Source: Saccharina japonica (Eukaryota; Sar; Phaeophyceae; Laminariales; Laminariaceae). From it: a stretch of 64,000 nt of DNA. The stretch covers positions 1 to 64,000 of the forward strand of contig MEHQ01000164.1 in NCBI GenBank assembly GCA_008828725.1, read 5' to 3'. Below, piece by piece: positions 53,740-64,000 of this stretch. The translations under genes were made by a program, and so were the position numbers. Position 1 is the first letter of the stretch; the number at the start of each line of letters is the position of its first letter. The notes below the pieces were generated by a model. The model searched no databases. It saw only the letters and a list, made by a program, of their open reading frames with translations, and was not told the DNA's origin.

Positions 53740-54800
53740 AAAATCGGCTTTGCCGCATCATTCAAGCCAGTATCATAACATTTACAAGCTACACAACTAA
53801 CCAATCAGGAAACTGCGGCCACGAGATCCCTTTCCCTCTGCCTGCTGCTAGAGCACCTACCCGGGGACCCACCAGGGTATGCCACTAGGAAAAACATGGT
53901 TCTAGACAACTGCTCAAGGAAACAAACCATGAATTGAACGACTTTGCAACCTAATAGCTACGAATAATACAATTGAATATAATAGCGTTTTGCACTTCTT
54001 GGCAAAAAGAAAAAGGGTTTATGTAAGCATTTCTGCCGAAATCGGGGGAGAATATGAGACGCTAGCCCTTAATAGGGACCTGCCTAGCCTGTGTGTGTTC
54101 TTCACTCTGTGTCGTGTACTGTATTCAAAAATAGATCGAGGTAAAGCAAATATTATCCCATCATGTCTCCGCTATTACTGTTACATCATCAGTAAACCCA
54201 GTAGTGTCGGCTCTTATTGCTTATCCCAGAGAGATGCAAAGCATGCGTGTGGCGAAATATACTGTGAGACAGCGAAAGCTAGACATTCGAAATATCGTGT
54301 TCCAGAGATATACTAATTATGTGGTCACAGACTGCTGTGAGACAGAGAAACCACAACAAACAACACAATAATAAGAAAGCGTAAGTGAAATGTCAACGTG
54401 CCGAGTGCGAGAACGACTCAAAACTAGCCCGGCCACAAAATACAACAATAATAAGCGAACATACACAGTAATAAATATGAAACGACGCCTACATACTGTA
54501 GTAGTACAGGAAACCTACAGCAGTAATAAGAAACAGGCTACTAAGAAAGCCGAGCTGAGATTCAGAGAATAAAACGGAACTCGGGACTCGTTATCTTGTA
54601 ATTAGGGTAGAAAGCACCCTCTCTCAAATACGAAATCCAGCCTGGACATGATCTCCTGTTTCTTATTGGGTGTTCTGTACTGCTGTAATACGAGTGACAA
54701 AAAGTGTCGCAAGAAAACCTTCCAGCCACTCAATTGGTCGTATTCACAGATGACGTGTTTTTTCGATTTTATGAAAAACGGTTGCAGGACGAGAAGTTAT
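53740..54800. other. No gene seen
   Basis: AT-rich with short frames. 54520-54580 (AATAAGAAACAGGCTACTAAGAAAGCC) is related to 62568-62600. Confidence 0.4.
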
Positions 54801-54814
54801 CCGCACAACTAACT

Positions 54815-55130
54815 AGCCGAAGCTCACGAATTTCGTCTCGTCTTACGGTCTCCTGTTGAGTTGGAAGTCGAGGGTTCGAGTCTCCGTATGTATGAAGATT
54901 TATTTTCTTAAAAATGACGCCAACTGTCGAGAGCGCATTTTATAGCGTAGGTAATGAGCACAATTCGACGAGAGTTGACGGGGCGAAAGAAAAGTGCTGA
55001 ACATCATCTCGGGATAAAAATGCAAGGCACGTACCGTAGTGGGGAGGGGGGAGAAGAGCCTACTTCGTGACCCCGGATCTGATGTACGACTAAAGAAGGA
55101 GAGATAGTAGAAGGGCGACTATAATAAATG
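54815..55130 (+). repeat. tRNA-derived SINE-like repeat, copy 1
   Basis: B box GAGGGTTCGAGTCTCC (54869-54885), then a body with GCCAACTGTCGAGAGCGCAT, CAATTCGACGAGAGTTGACG, AAAAATGCAAGGCACG and ACCCCGGATCTGA. A box region is decayed. Copy 2 follows exactly 360 bp downstream. Confidence 0.65.
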
Positions 55131-55164
55131 GGATATAAAACAAAACAAACCCCCCAAAAAATAT

Positions 55165-55500
55165 CTTCTAGCTAGCCGGTCGACCCGGTGGTTCAACAGA
55201 TAACCACGAAGCCTGCTGAGCCGGAAGTCGAGGGTTCGAGTATCTGTATGTATTACTCCTACTCGTACGTCGTATGAAGATTGTTATTATCAAATGACAC
55301 CAACTGTCGAGAGCGCATGTTATATAGCGTGGGTAGGCACAATTCGACGAGAGTTGACGAGGGAAGGAAGGGCTGAAATCTTCTCGCAATAAAAATGCAA
55401 GGCACGGACCGTAGTGGGGGGGGGGAAGAGGAACCTGCTTTGTGACCCCGGACCTGAGTTACGACCAGGAAGGAGAGAGAAAGGAAGGGCGAAGATAACG
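55165..55500 (+). repeat. tRNA-derived SINE-like repeat, copy 2
   Basis: Starts CTAGCCGGTCGACCC. It has an A-box-like TGGTTCAACAGAT with a pairing GGTT/AACC D stem, then B box AGGGTTCGAGTAT 31 nt further on, followed by the same body as copy 1. Confidence 0.7.
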
Positions 55501-55940
55501 AATGATATGGTAAAAAAACAAAGCTCGGAAGCTAAACCATTATTCCCCGACTGTCGTTTCGATTACACAAAATATTCACTGACTGGTGGCGATTAGGTTA
55601 CCTTGCGGTGGGGGTCCAAGCAATCGGTCAAGATATGACGTTGGCCATATATCCTGAAGTCCCTATTTGCACAACATTAACCCAAATGGGTAATAATGTG
55701 GTCACAACGTGTCAATTGTTTCAGTTTTTTGTTCCGTTCTCTTTATTGTACCATTTAATTGATGAAAATCGCGAAAACAAATAACGGCACGACACAAAAC
55801 GACTAAACAAAGCAATGAAACCAATCGCTAAAACTAAATCGGAGGAAACTCGAAACACAAACTTAAGCAAGACTGGTACGAAATAAATCTGTGTGAAACA
55901 TGCGAAACACGAAACAATATGTACGTACGTATCTTTCTTA
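55501..55940. other. No gene seen
   Basis: AT-rich spacer between the SINE copy and a MITE. Confidence 0.4.
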
Positions 55941-55946
55941 CGTAAT

Positions 55947-56073
55947 AATATTAGGGAGGACCAAACAACGTGGATAGGACCAAATAAATAGTGTTAGTAA
56001 AAAGAGGTGAACATGCTGCAGGTTTTATGTTTTTTTTTGGTCCTATTCACTATTTATTGGGGTCCCCCGTAAA
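55947..56073. mobile_element. MITE-like element (GGACC family), copy 3
   Basis: AATATTAGGGAGGACC on the left and GGTCCTATTCACTATTTATTGG then GGTCCCCCGTAAA on the right. Diverged relative of 16597 and 44341. Confidence 0.55.
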
Positions 56074-56318
56074 GGTCAATAGGATACAGCTACAAAAATA
56101 TTAACTCAACATTATTAAGTTCACTTATGTGTGTTTGTATGGTCATCATGTACGTTGCTCGTGTTCTTTACACACTCTTTTGCATATAACGAAAACATGC
56201 TCGTATTCAACGAATACAAGTGCTCTTATTTAAAAAGCATCTACAGTATATAGAATGTCAGAATTGAGTTTTATATGACAAAAGCTGGGCACATGCCGCT
56301 TATGGGGAAGACGAAATA

Positions 56319-56759
56319 ACAGCCGATTTTCCTAATAATTGAGAATTGCCTTTCCGACGAGAATAAATTTAAACAATATTGGGATTTGATTTGTAAGAGA
56401 TGTGCTTCCCTCACAGTCGTTTTTTTCACTGTAAACTATTATCCGTTGTGACACCCGTCGATGAAAAAAAAACGCAATCGGCATCGTCAGTCTCAATATA
56501 TCGAAGATCCCAGAAATTCTGGACTTATGGGCGAGGTACCTCGCGCATAAACGCGAATTCCATTAAATCCTTGATTTTTCGAGCCTGTCAAGTTTGATTT
56601 CAATTTTTTTTTCGTGGATCGATACCTATCATCGAGGAAAATATTTTCTAGGTCAAATTTTGATCGTGAGCGAATTACAACTCTTAAACAATGACAAAAT
56701 ACTAGAATCGATTCTCATTCTCATCGGAAAGGCAAATATAAATGAGGAAAATCGGCTGT
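56319..56759. mobile_element. TA-type MITE, copy B (uninterrupted)
   Basis: TIRs ACAGCCGATTTTCC (left) and, reversed, ACAGCCGATTTTCC (right) flanked by TA on both sides (56317-56318, 56760-56761), as for Tc1/mariner-like elements. Inverted similarity continues inward (TTGCCTTTCCGACGAGAAT). 441 bp, no coding capacity. Confidence 0.85.
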
Positions 56760-57029
56760 TAAATGACGTGCACTACGTACAAGTATAACTTTCATATTTC
56801 ACAGTCGATTCTGCTCTGCAAGAAGAAAACGGAAAAACCATGTAAAAAACGAATTGGTTAAAGTATGGATTTGATTGAGACACAACAAACAATTTTGTCA
56901 GTATTACCCACTTTGCCTGACAAATTCAATAGCCTCAAACATATTTTGGCTTGATTTTAGTGTTGCGGTGGTGAAACGTTGTCTATCGATGACATTTCAC
57001 CTTGATTGATGTATCGATGTTATCATCGC

Positions 57030-57395
57030 TGTGAGAACGCCGAAGACTTATGTGGGGGTATTTCCGCTGAGCTATAGGGGTAAAAGATCGATCGATTACC
57101 CAGCCCAGGGTAATCCTTATAACACTCTCCCCCCCTAAGAACGGCGGGATATTTGGGACGTCGGTACCGTATACGGCCGTACGTTGACCTAACCGCTTCG
57201 TTTCAATACCTGGGGAACCAGGGAGACGAGTTATTTGGGGCCGCACGCGCAAGCGTTTCTGAACAAAGAAACGTTCGAAGTGAGATTCGAACCCGTGTCC
57301 TCGACGACGTCAAATGTGACGGTATTACCTGCTAAGCTATAGGGGTAAAAGATCGATCGATTACCCAGCCCAGGGTAATCCTCGTAACACTTACA
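57030..57395 (-). repeat. Direct repeat pair with a tRNA-like segment
   Basis: On the minus strand AGGATTACCCTGGGCTGGGT, ATCGATCGATCTTTTACCCC and TATAGCTYAGC occur at 57390-57320 and 57118-57045. The first copy continues with a perfect A box (TAGCTTAGCAGG) and, 33 nt later, B-box-like GGGTTCGAATCTC (about 57330-57282), but arm pairing is poor. Either a tRNA pseudogene or the head of an unknown repeat. Confidence 0.45.
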
Positions 57396-57693
57396 ATACA
57401 AAATTACATAGTAGTAATCAGCCATTCAAAACCCAGTTGTTGAGCTCAATTTGGTTCTTTTTACTTCGTTGTTTAGACCAACAATAATAATAGGATACCG
57501 AGCGAAACAAGCGAAATATTTACATGTATTGGACGTAATGGAAATATTACCGTTACAAGAACGTCTGCAGACTTGATAACATCCACGTTGTATTAAGATC
57601 TCATTCATAGGAGATCTCACAATCGAAGGCCCTTGTCGTATGTACCTTGCAGTGCATTGTGTGCGTCGCCCCAATGTACTGAGCTTGTGATTT

Positions 57694-57865
57694 CGTCACA
57701 ACCTCAAGCAACGTACCCACATGGCCACCTGTAATATAAATAAATAGCACCTAAAAAAACGGCAGTGTGATTACTTTCAGTCACAACCTCAAGCAACGTA
57801 CCCACATGGCCACCTGTAATATAAATAAAAAGCAACTAAAAAAAAGGCAGTGTGATTACTTACAG
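57694..57865 (+). repeat. 86-bp tandem duplication
   Basis: Two nearly identical units start at 57694 and 57780 (GTCACAACCTCAAGCAACG, then CATGGCCACCTGTAATATAA), differing at a handful of bases. Confidence 0.9.
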
Positions 57866-58129
57866 TATCAACATAACTGACGCGTGGAAAAATATGGCCT
57901 CACGTTCATCATTTACGCAGCTCTTCCCAGTGACTTTAGATGTTGGGCTCTGTCAGACAATTCCCAAATCCCCTGCTTTACAATAATGAAACTAAGTTTT
58001 CCCATCCACCCTTTCAATGATGGGAACGATTTAATATATAATACCTCTCCACAAACCCCAGATTTCCTTCGTCTAACCTCCCACAGATACTCCATCGAGT
58101 ATTTTTCGTGATCCGGGTACTGAGGGTAT

Positions 58130-58805
58130 TATAGTACCACTGCTGGGCTAATTACTCGGAGTACTTGCAGTATGAACAGTACTGAAGGCCTAAATACTAA
58201 GAGTACTGGGAGTATGAGCAGTGAGTTTCCTCGAGTACAAGCAGTACTCGGAGTACAAACATCTAATTTACTCGGAGGACGCCGAGTATCGAGAGTATTG
58301 GACACCGAAATACTGCGAGTACACAAAGTACTTCAAGTATTTTTCTCTTAAAAACACTCTAATTATACTTTCAGGTAATGGGACCATCTATGTGTGAAAT
58401 TTAAAATGCTGCAAACGTCAGTCACATGCTCCCAGAGTGTGCGAGGAAACACGGCCGAGTCTTTCAAATGATGCATTCCTGATAAACTTCAAACTCCGAG
58501 TATACTCCGAGTATCGAGTACATTTCGTACTCCGTACTAGTCCAAAGTAATGGTGGCCTGAATACTCGGAGTACTTGGAGTATGAGCAGTACTGAAGCCC
58601 CAAATACTGCGAGTACAAGGAGTACCCGTAGTATCGGACCCCGAAATACTCTGAGTACAAGAAGTATCTAGAGTGTTCATAACCGAAATACTCCCATGTA
58701 GTACGAGCAGTATCCCGGAGTATCGAACCCCGGAATACTCCGAGTACATGAAGTACTTGAAATAGTTAATCTCCAATACTCCTTACCTTACGCCAAAAGG
58801 TACTC
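58130..58805. repeat. Degenerate ACTCGGAGTAC-type array
   Basis: Dozens of near-palindromic AATACTCNGAGTACNNGNAGTA units, apparently based on a 15-30 bp step, interrupted at 58340-58490. The repeated Ser/Tyr frames are artefacts. Confidence 0.75.
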
Positions 58806-59281
58806 GGAGCATCCGTGCATCCTTCCACGTCTACATGTAATTCCATAAATGATTTGCAATCCCCTCCCTACCCACGTAGTGGTGAAGAACTATTAGCCAT
58901 GCTAAATCTATTTATTCTACTACGAGGGGCACTCGTATTCTTTGGTATTATGAATAATGTATGCTTTGGATTACAATATATTTATTTCTTGCGTCCTACA
59001 GATAGATACATTGTACTATCATATATGTCGTACCAGTAGTATTATACCTAGGGCTGTGAGTCGGCACGACTTGGGCCGCCGACCAAGGTAATAGTCGGAC
59101 TAAGAGTCGGTCGTGAAACGGAGGTGCCGACTTTTCGAATTATTGGGTTTCCTCAAATGCAGGAAGGCTTTTTTAATGCGGGGTACAGCTTTTAACGTAA
59201 ATTGCTGCGGGCTGCAGATACCCGCACATGCCCTGTGACACTGCAGCGCACAGCGGGAGATCCACACACACACACTCACAC

Positions 59282-59455
59282 ATGGCGGAACAGCCCATCT
59301 CTCTCGACTGTGCCGACGGCGTCAGCCCTGGTGCACCCAATGCCAGCGCTGAGGGCGGAGATCCCGTCGGCAAAGTTGTGGCCATTTATCGGCCCGCGGA
59401 GCACCTTGGCGAGTGTACGCGACCCCGAAACGGTGTTTTATCGCGTGAAGCATGA
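59282..59455 (+). pseudogene. N-terminal ORF remnant in hAT-A copy 2
   Basis: 57-aa ATG frame, MAEQPISLDCADGVSPGAPN, the counterpart of 30912-31079. The more conserved downstream part (ETVFYRVKHEQRRSKPL) lies in the +1 frame. Presumed transposase N terminus, not functional. Confidence 0.5.
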
Positions 59456-59971
59456 GCAGAGGCGCAGCAAGCCGCTCACAATCAACAACCCGCTGTTGAA
59501 GGTTTTAGGACTTGCCGTCGTCGTCGACTCGCGCGTTTCGCGCAAGGTTGGGAGACACGTTAATAAACGAATAACATCACGGAGGGATCCAAGACCTTTT
59601 CTTGTCGGGATAATATTTGCACCGCTATGATATCTTGGTGATGATTAGTTCGTGTTTTCGCTCGTATCCCCGCCAGCTAGTATTGAGACTCAGACGATTG
59701 CTGTCACGTACCTCTAGTCCGGGGTATATCTACCTGGTGCATGCGTTGTACTTCTCTTTTTTTGTGAATTGCTTGTGCAAACTGAAGCCTTTTTTGTGTT
59801 TTTCGTTCGAAACTTATGTGAACCTACAGTAGGTCATATTGTTTGCGCTTTTTTTGCGTAAAATGAAGCCAAATAGCGTAATTTTTGCCTTCGCCTGACT
59901 TTCGTCGGCAAGTCGGCTGGCTTCGCTAGCCGACTTACCGTCTAACGCCAGCTAGTCGGCTTTGCCGACTA

Positions 59972-61090
59972 GCGACAAATATAGAGTGTTTGCGATAGAA
60001 GTAAAAAACAAATATAACTTCCTTCCGCTCAAAAAAGTGAATTCCCTTCCCCTCATGGTTTCGGTGTGTTTGCGATAAAAGTAAACAAAATCCTGCAGGC
60101 GACGCCTCTGAAAATAATAAGGGAAGTCGGGTGAGGCAATGCGACAAACCAAACAAACAACGAAAACAAAAAGTAGCGTACAAGAGGAACGGCAGCCAAG
60201 CAACGGTGGCGGCGGCAGGGGTATGACCGCTGTGCCGCAGCTGCAATCCCACCACCGCAAGCAGCAGCACCGGTGGCTGCAGCTACGTGGCGGCAGCCGC
60301 AGCAGCAGCGGCAGCAGCAGCAGCAGCGGAGCAGCAGAGCAGGAGAAGCAACAGCTTCCGTTTTTGCTTTCCTCGATTTTGCGTCCAACTATTCTTGTCG
60401 TCGTGTGCTGCTCCTGCTGCTGCCCACGACCTATGCGCGACACCGCGCCGGCACGCTCCGCTCCAAGCCCGCCCGGGGTCCGACATATATAGACCGTGGC
60501 GGCGCGCCGCCGCTGCTGCTAGTGCTGCTAGTGCTGTTACCGCAGTGTGGTGAAATTGAAATGATACACGGCGATCTGTCATCCTGTCGCGCTCTACAAG
60601 CAAGGCGGTAAGACTACGTCTCCATACGAGTACGACTCGTACGAGTAACTCGTACTCGTACGAGTAGTTCTTCTGAACAGCGCATCCTCCACGACACCAA
60701 GCCGGCGAGAGCGTACCCAGCAGTCCGCCGGCGCCCCATCAGAAAAATCCAGCACCGCTTGTCCGTATCATACTGTAGCACACCTCTCGAGCCTCTGTGC
60801 TCCCACCGGTTGTTGTGTTGTGTAGAGCAAGCAGCAAGATTGGGGCCTATGGGAGACATATCCCATAAATTGTGGCGTTCTGCGTCGGTATAATGCTCGG
60901 TGTGTGTAGGCCAATGAAACTGAGAGCCAAAAATTACCGAAACTTTTGATCAAAAGCGTACTTCTCTAAAGTACTTTTTTGCCGTTTTTTTAAAAATTTA
61001 CCGCAAATCCTTCCTTCGGGAGAATTTTTAGAGAAGTAAAAGTAAAAAAAAAAAAACACAAACACTCTAATGTAGTTATTTGTGTTGAAA
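59972..61090. other. Extra segment inside hAT-A copy 2
   Basis: Bounded by AGAGTGTTTG on the left (59982) and its reverse complement CAAACACTCT on the right (about 61063-61072), with GTAAAAAACAAA-like sequence inside both. It contains a duplicated GTGTTTGCGATARAAGTAAA (59986, 60066), a CAG/GCAGCAGC-rich part (60255-60430) and ACTCGTACGAGTA palindromes (60630-60665). Possibly an inserted TIR element. A frame here gives only low-complexity Ser/Gln/Ala. Confidence 0.5.
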
Positions 61091-61119
61091 TGAATCCGAC
61101 TCACAGCCCTAACTATACC

Positions 61120-62960
61120 GGTATCTGTATTAATAGTAGTAATTATGGTGGTGGTTAGAGATTCAGTTCGTCCAGCTAGCTCTTTTTTTGCATTTACGTC
61201 ATATAATTGCACGACTAACCGAGGCCCACATACCAGGTGCACCGTGGTTGAATATGATTTATACTAATAGTAGCAACAGATCATTCATTCGCACGTACTT
61301 CAGGTGGATACATGAACGCACAGCAGTATCAGGTATCCAGGAGGTGCCACGTAGGTATGTATATGTCGTGCTAGCGGTGGCTGTAGTTTACCTCGTTGCG
61401 TTGTCGTCGTCGGTAGTGGTGGGTACCGCAGTTAGGCTGTGGCATGTTCGCTTTTCGGATCGGCCTTCTTTCCCACTGTTCACCTCCCACTTTCCAACTC
61501 CGTCCAAGGGACATCCCGGCCCTTATTTCTACTCACCTCCCGGTGTGATCAACTGTAAAACAGTACCAGGTGAGTGTTATGACTCCCACTCTTGGATGAT
61601 AACTAGGCAAAACGTTTTTCTCTTCTTTTTTCACTCTTTGTTTTCTCTTTCATGCACCTGGATTGCTAGCAGGGTAGGTATTTCCTGTTGTATACTCGTA
61701 TGGCATTGCATTGTCTGCTCTGCTTACTGCACTGAGGGTAGTATCTATGTGTCGTAGTTTTGTGACCACAGAACTGGTACCTTTCTAGGATGAAGAATCG
61801 GCACGACACTTGGTGTGCTGGATGTCGACGGGTAGAAAGGAAGGTTTACTGTGAAGAACACACACAGCAGTACTCGTAGTGGTAAATAATATTGACTTTT
61901 GCATTCATGCTCGAAAATGAGTCCGATACTCGATAGGTAGTCGTGTGAGTTACATGTCTTGGCTTACGCAGCATCCTGTATAAACACGCGTAGCATCCGT
62001 CCGTTCCAGAACGTGTTTATTTTTCTTCTTCTTTCGATTTGTTTATTGTATTTGCCCTTATTTCCCATCTTCCTCCTACTATATGTACGTATTAGTCGTC
62101 GAAACTCAGGTTCAGGATCACGTATTCGTAGCAAGCCCCGTCGACTCATCCCACGGTAGGGGCGCAGCAGACTTTTCTGAGCTCCTCACATGAGGAGGTC
62201 AATATCTCACCCCAAACATGACTTTCGGAAACATTCGTTCGCGCAGGCCGACCAAAATTCCAATGCGGTAGTCCAAAAACAAACATACCAGTAAAATGAT
62301 AACATTATCCGGTGGTTACTCACGTGAGGAGCTCAACCGGTCAGAACATATTGCGCCAAAACGTGGTACCCCTCCGTGGGATTGCTCCGTCCCCCACGCG
62401 ATATTTCGTGAGCAGATCAGAAACGCAAAACAAAACCCAGCAGAAACAAATAGAAGAGAAGGAACTAGAGTACACTGGGAAATGTAAAGTGACGGCGAAC
62501 ATTAAAAAGTGCGCAGTAGTACAATACTCGTATTATCGTATACACAGTACAGGACACCTAATAAGAAACAGGCTTATACGAAAGCCAGACTGAGATTTCG
62601 AGGGACATAAGTCACGCAGGACGCTACGAACGGCCGAACTAGAGGTCCAGTTAGGTTCACCTACAAGTGGTCGGCGTCCTCGTCGAACGTCCGAGTTAAA
62701 ACAATACCAGCACCAAGAGGAACTGCCAGTTTTTTTAGTCGTCTTTGGGTACCAGGGGTATGGCGAGTCGTTTTTGAGTAAGAGGCTTTTTTTGTGAAGA
62801 TAAAGGCGTCGGATCGATCCGGCTCCTGATACACAAATGTTGTCCATGGCCTACGCTCGCTAAGCGGGCTCATACCGAGTTGGTCTGAGCATTGAAATTG
62901 AAGAAATCTCGTTTTCCGTGCGTTTTTTTTGTTTTATGTGTTCATCCCATTCATTATCTT
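61120..62960. other. No gene supported
   Basis: A 189-codon plus-strand frame (61188-61757) is open but shows no family motif or codon signal. 62168-62200 and 62325-62340 carry the GAGCTCCTCA / TGAGGAGCTC motif of the MITE family. Confidence 0.35.
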
Positions 62961-62964
62961 CGCC

Positions 62965-63125
62965 CTTCCTTTCTCTCTCCTTCCTATTAATAGTCGTAAC
63001 TCAGATCCGGGGTGACAAAGTAAGCGCTTCTCCCGCCCCCCCCACTACGGTTCTTGCCTTGCATTTTGATCGCGAGAAGTTTTCAGCACTTTCTTCCCTC
63101 GTCGACTTGCGTCGGATTCCGTAGG
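62965..63125 (-). repeat. SINE-like repeat, copy 3 (partial, reverse)
   Basis: The minus strand matches the body of copies 1 and 2 (GACGAGGGAAGAAAGTGC..., AAAATGCAAGGCAAG, CGTAGTGGGG, ACCCCGGATCTGAGTTACGAC). The tRNA-like head is missing, a usual 5' truncation. Confidence 0.7.
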
Positions 63126-63790
63126 GAGTCATGAAAAGGTAGAAAGAAAACAAGAAATAGTATTGCCAAATATATAAATGAAAATGTTGTTTACCGCGCT
63201 CTTATTATTTTCTTTTGCCCGAAGGGACCCCTTAGGAGATGTCTCCTGTTACTCTGGGCGTTGGTCAGCCGCCAAGTTTCCTAAACGGGGCATTATAGTT
63301 ATCAAGGTTAATCGATCGTTGCTGTTTTTTTATCCCAGTGAGGTCTAAAACAAAACCCCCAAGGTTTTTTTCATGCCCAGCGGTAATTGTCCTCGTTTTG
63401 ATGTTGGACATACTGGTGAGGTTTCACAAACTACCGTAAAGAGGGTGGCGGTAAACTTCGATTGGAAGATAAATAAATGACGAAAAATGAACTCAGCCAG
63501 GAATCTCCACACTGCGGGATGAATTCAAAGGCTGCCGTGCAGTATATACCAGTGTACACAGTGTACAGGCCTGTGCTGTGCTGTTGTCTGCGTTTCTTGT
63601 TGCGTTCGACTTTTCCCAATCGATCTCGTTTCTTATCTCGTGTGGGCGTCGATTGTTGCCGTTTCCAAGGGTGTGCGCGGATCTGAATCCCAGACACCCC
63701 ACAACCCCCCACCATATATTGGAGAGAAGATCTGGACAGTTGTGACTCCAGGAAACAATAAGTCAACTTTTGTTTCAATTACCCCCCCCC
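63126..63790. other. No gene seen
   Basis: Opposite-strand frames at 63431-63778 overlap each other without motif support. Confidence 0.4.
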
Positions 63791-63796
63791 CCCCCC

Positions 63797-63893
63797 GCCT
63801 GGTTGGTGAAAACCCAACGCGCTCCGTCCCGGCATTGTAGGGATGCGAGGGTCTATGGTCATATGACTACGGCCGTGCACAACATGAGTACAC
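63797..63893. repeat. 97-bp repeat flanked by C runs, copy 2
   Basis: Identical, as read, to 45994-46090. C runs of about 15 precede it and about 19 follow it. Confidence 0.9.
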
Positions 63894-64000
63894 CCCCCCC
63901 CCCCCCCCCCCCACCAGCGAAACAAAATTAGGGGGGGTCTCTAAAACCAAGTGAAAGAAAAAGAACGAAATATAATATATATTTTTTCGCTCATTTCGTT

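Larger units (their letters stand above)
59049..61111 (+). mobile_element. hAT-A element copy 2, with an extra 1.1-kb segment
   Basis: Left TAGGGCTGTGAGTCGG, right (reversed) TAGGGCTGTGAGTCGG; target duplication ATTATACC / ACTATACC (59041-59048, 61112-61119; one mismatch). Matches copy 1 from 59049 to about 59972 and again at about 61090-61111; the interval between is absent from copy 1. Confidence 0.85.

Noticed and set aside
60139-60611. Gln/Ser-rich frames near 60.3 kb
   Set aside because: Generated by CAG/GCA repeats inside the extra segment of hAT-A copy 2.
61188-61757. 189-codon open frame with a hydrophobic stretch
   Set aside because: No family motif, AT-neutral codon use, no splice-bounded structure; length alone is not enough in this sequence.
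1-64000. Search for CRISPR arrays, bacterial operons, rRNA genes and defence-type gene clusters
   Set aside because: None seen. Regular short repeats here are microsatellites, minisatellites or satellites, and gene structure is eukaryotic.

Overview
This is a eukaryotic nuclear window, almost certainly from an intron-rich stramenopile-like alga (a brown alga is my best guess). The support is: GC-rich coding exons separated by long introns with clean GT..AG borders, TTTAGGG-type telomere-like motifs, dense CAG/AGT/ACT microsatellites, and many hAT and copia element remains. No bacterial operons, rRNA operon or CRISPR array is visible. The organism assignment is inference only.

Only two real host genes could be supported, both on the minus strand. 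(1) A complete seven-exon SLC44/CTL/Pns1-type choline-transporter-like gene runs from about 45.73 kb down to 36.38 kb. All exon phases close, and the summed coding length is 1722 nt (573 aa, or 536 aa from the second ATG). (2) Two exons of an SMP-30/gluconolactonase-like beta-propeller protein lie at 25.16-25.04 kb and 23.43-23.2 kb. Its C-terminal exon has a one-base frame disruption, and its other exons were not found. A possible GC-rich first exon of an unknown gene lies at 17.7-17.9 kb.

The rest is mobile-element and satellite DNA, often nested. 5.8-7.2 kb: a short hAT element with a perfect 8-bp target duplication, inserted in a repeat whose empty form is present at 13.6 kb. 7.2-13.8 kb: repeat R1 (telomere-like heptamer tail), a broken Ty1/copia element (minus strand) between LTR remnants, and AGT microsatellites amplified with their flanks. 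14.6-16.2 kb: a 255-bp satellite. 18-21 kb: another R1 copy, a long inverted repeat, a tRNA-like sequence and a foldback element with a telomere-like core. 26.3-30.6 kb: a diverged satellite field. 30.7-31.8 kb: a second hAT family. 34-36 kb: another decayed satellite. 46-50 kb: nested MITEs. 49.6-53.7 kb: a hAT copy split by a second TIR element (8-bp TSD) that itself carries two TIR-bounded minisatellite blocks. 54.8-63.1 kb: a tRNA-derived SINE family, more MITEs and a second copy of the 30.7-kb hAT family.

A 97-bp sequence occurs twice (46.0 and 63.8 kb) and is identical as read, although almost every other repeat here is diverged; both copies are flanked by long C runs. Stretches where nothing could be supported are marked explicitly.
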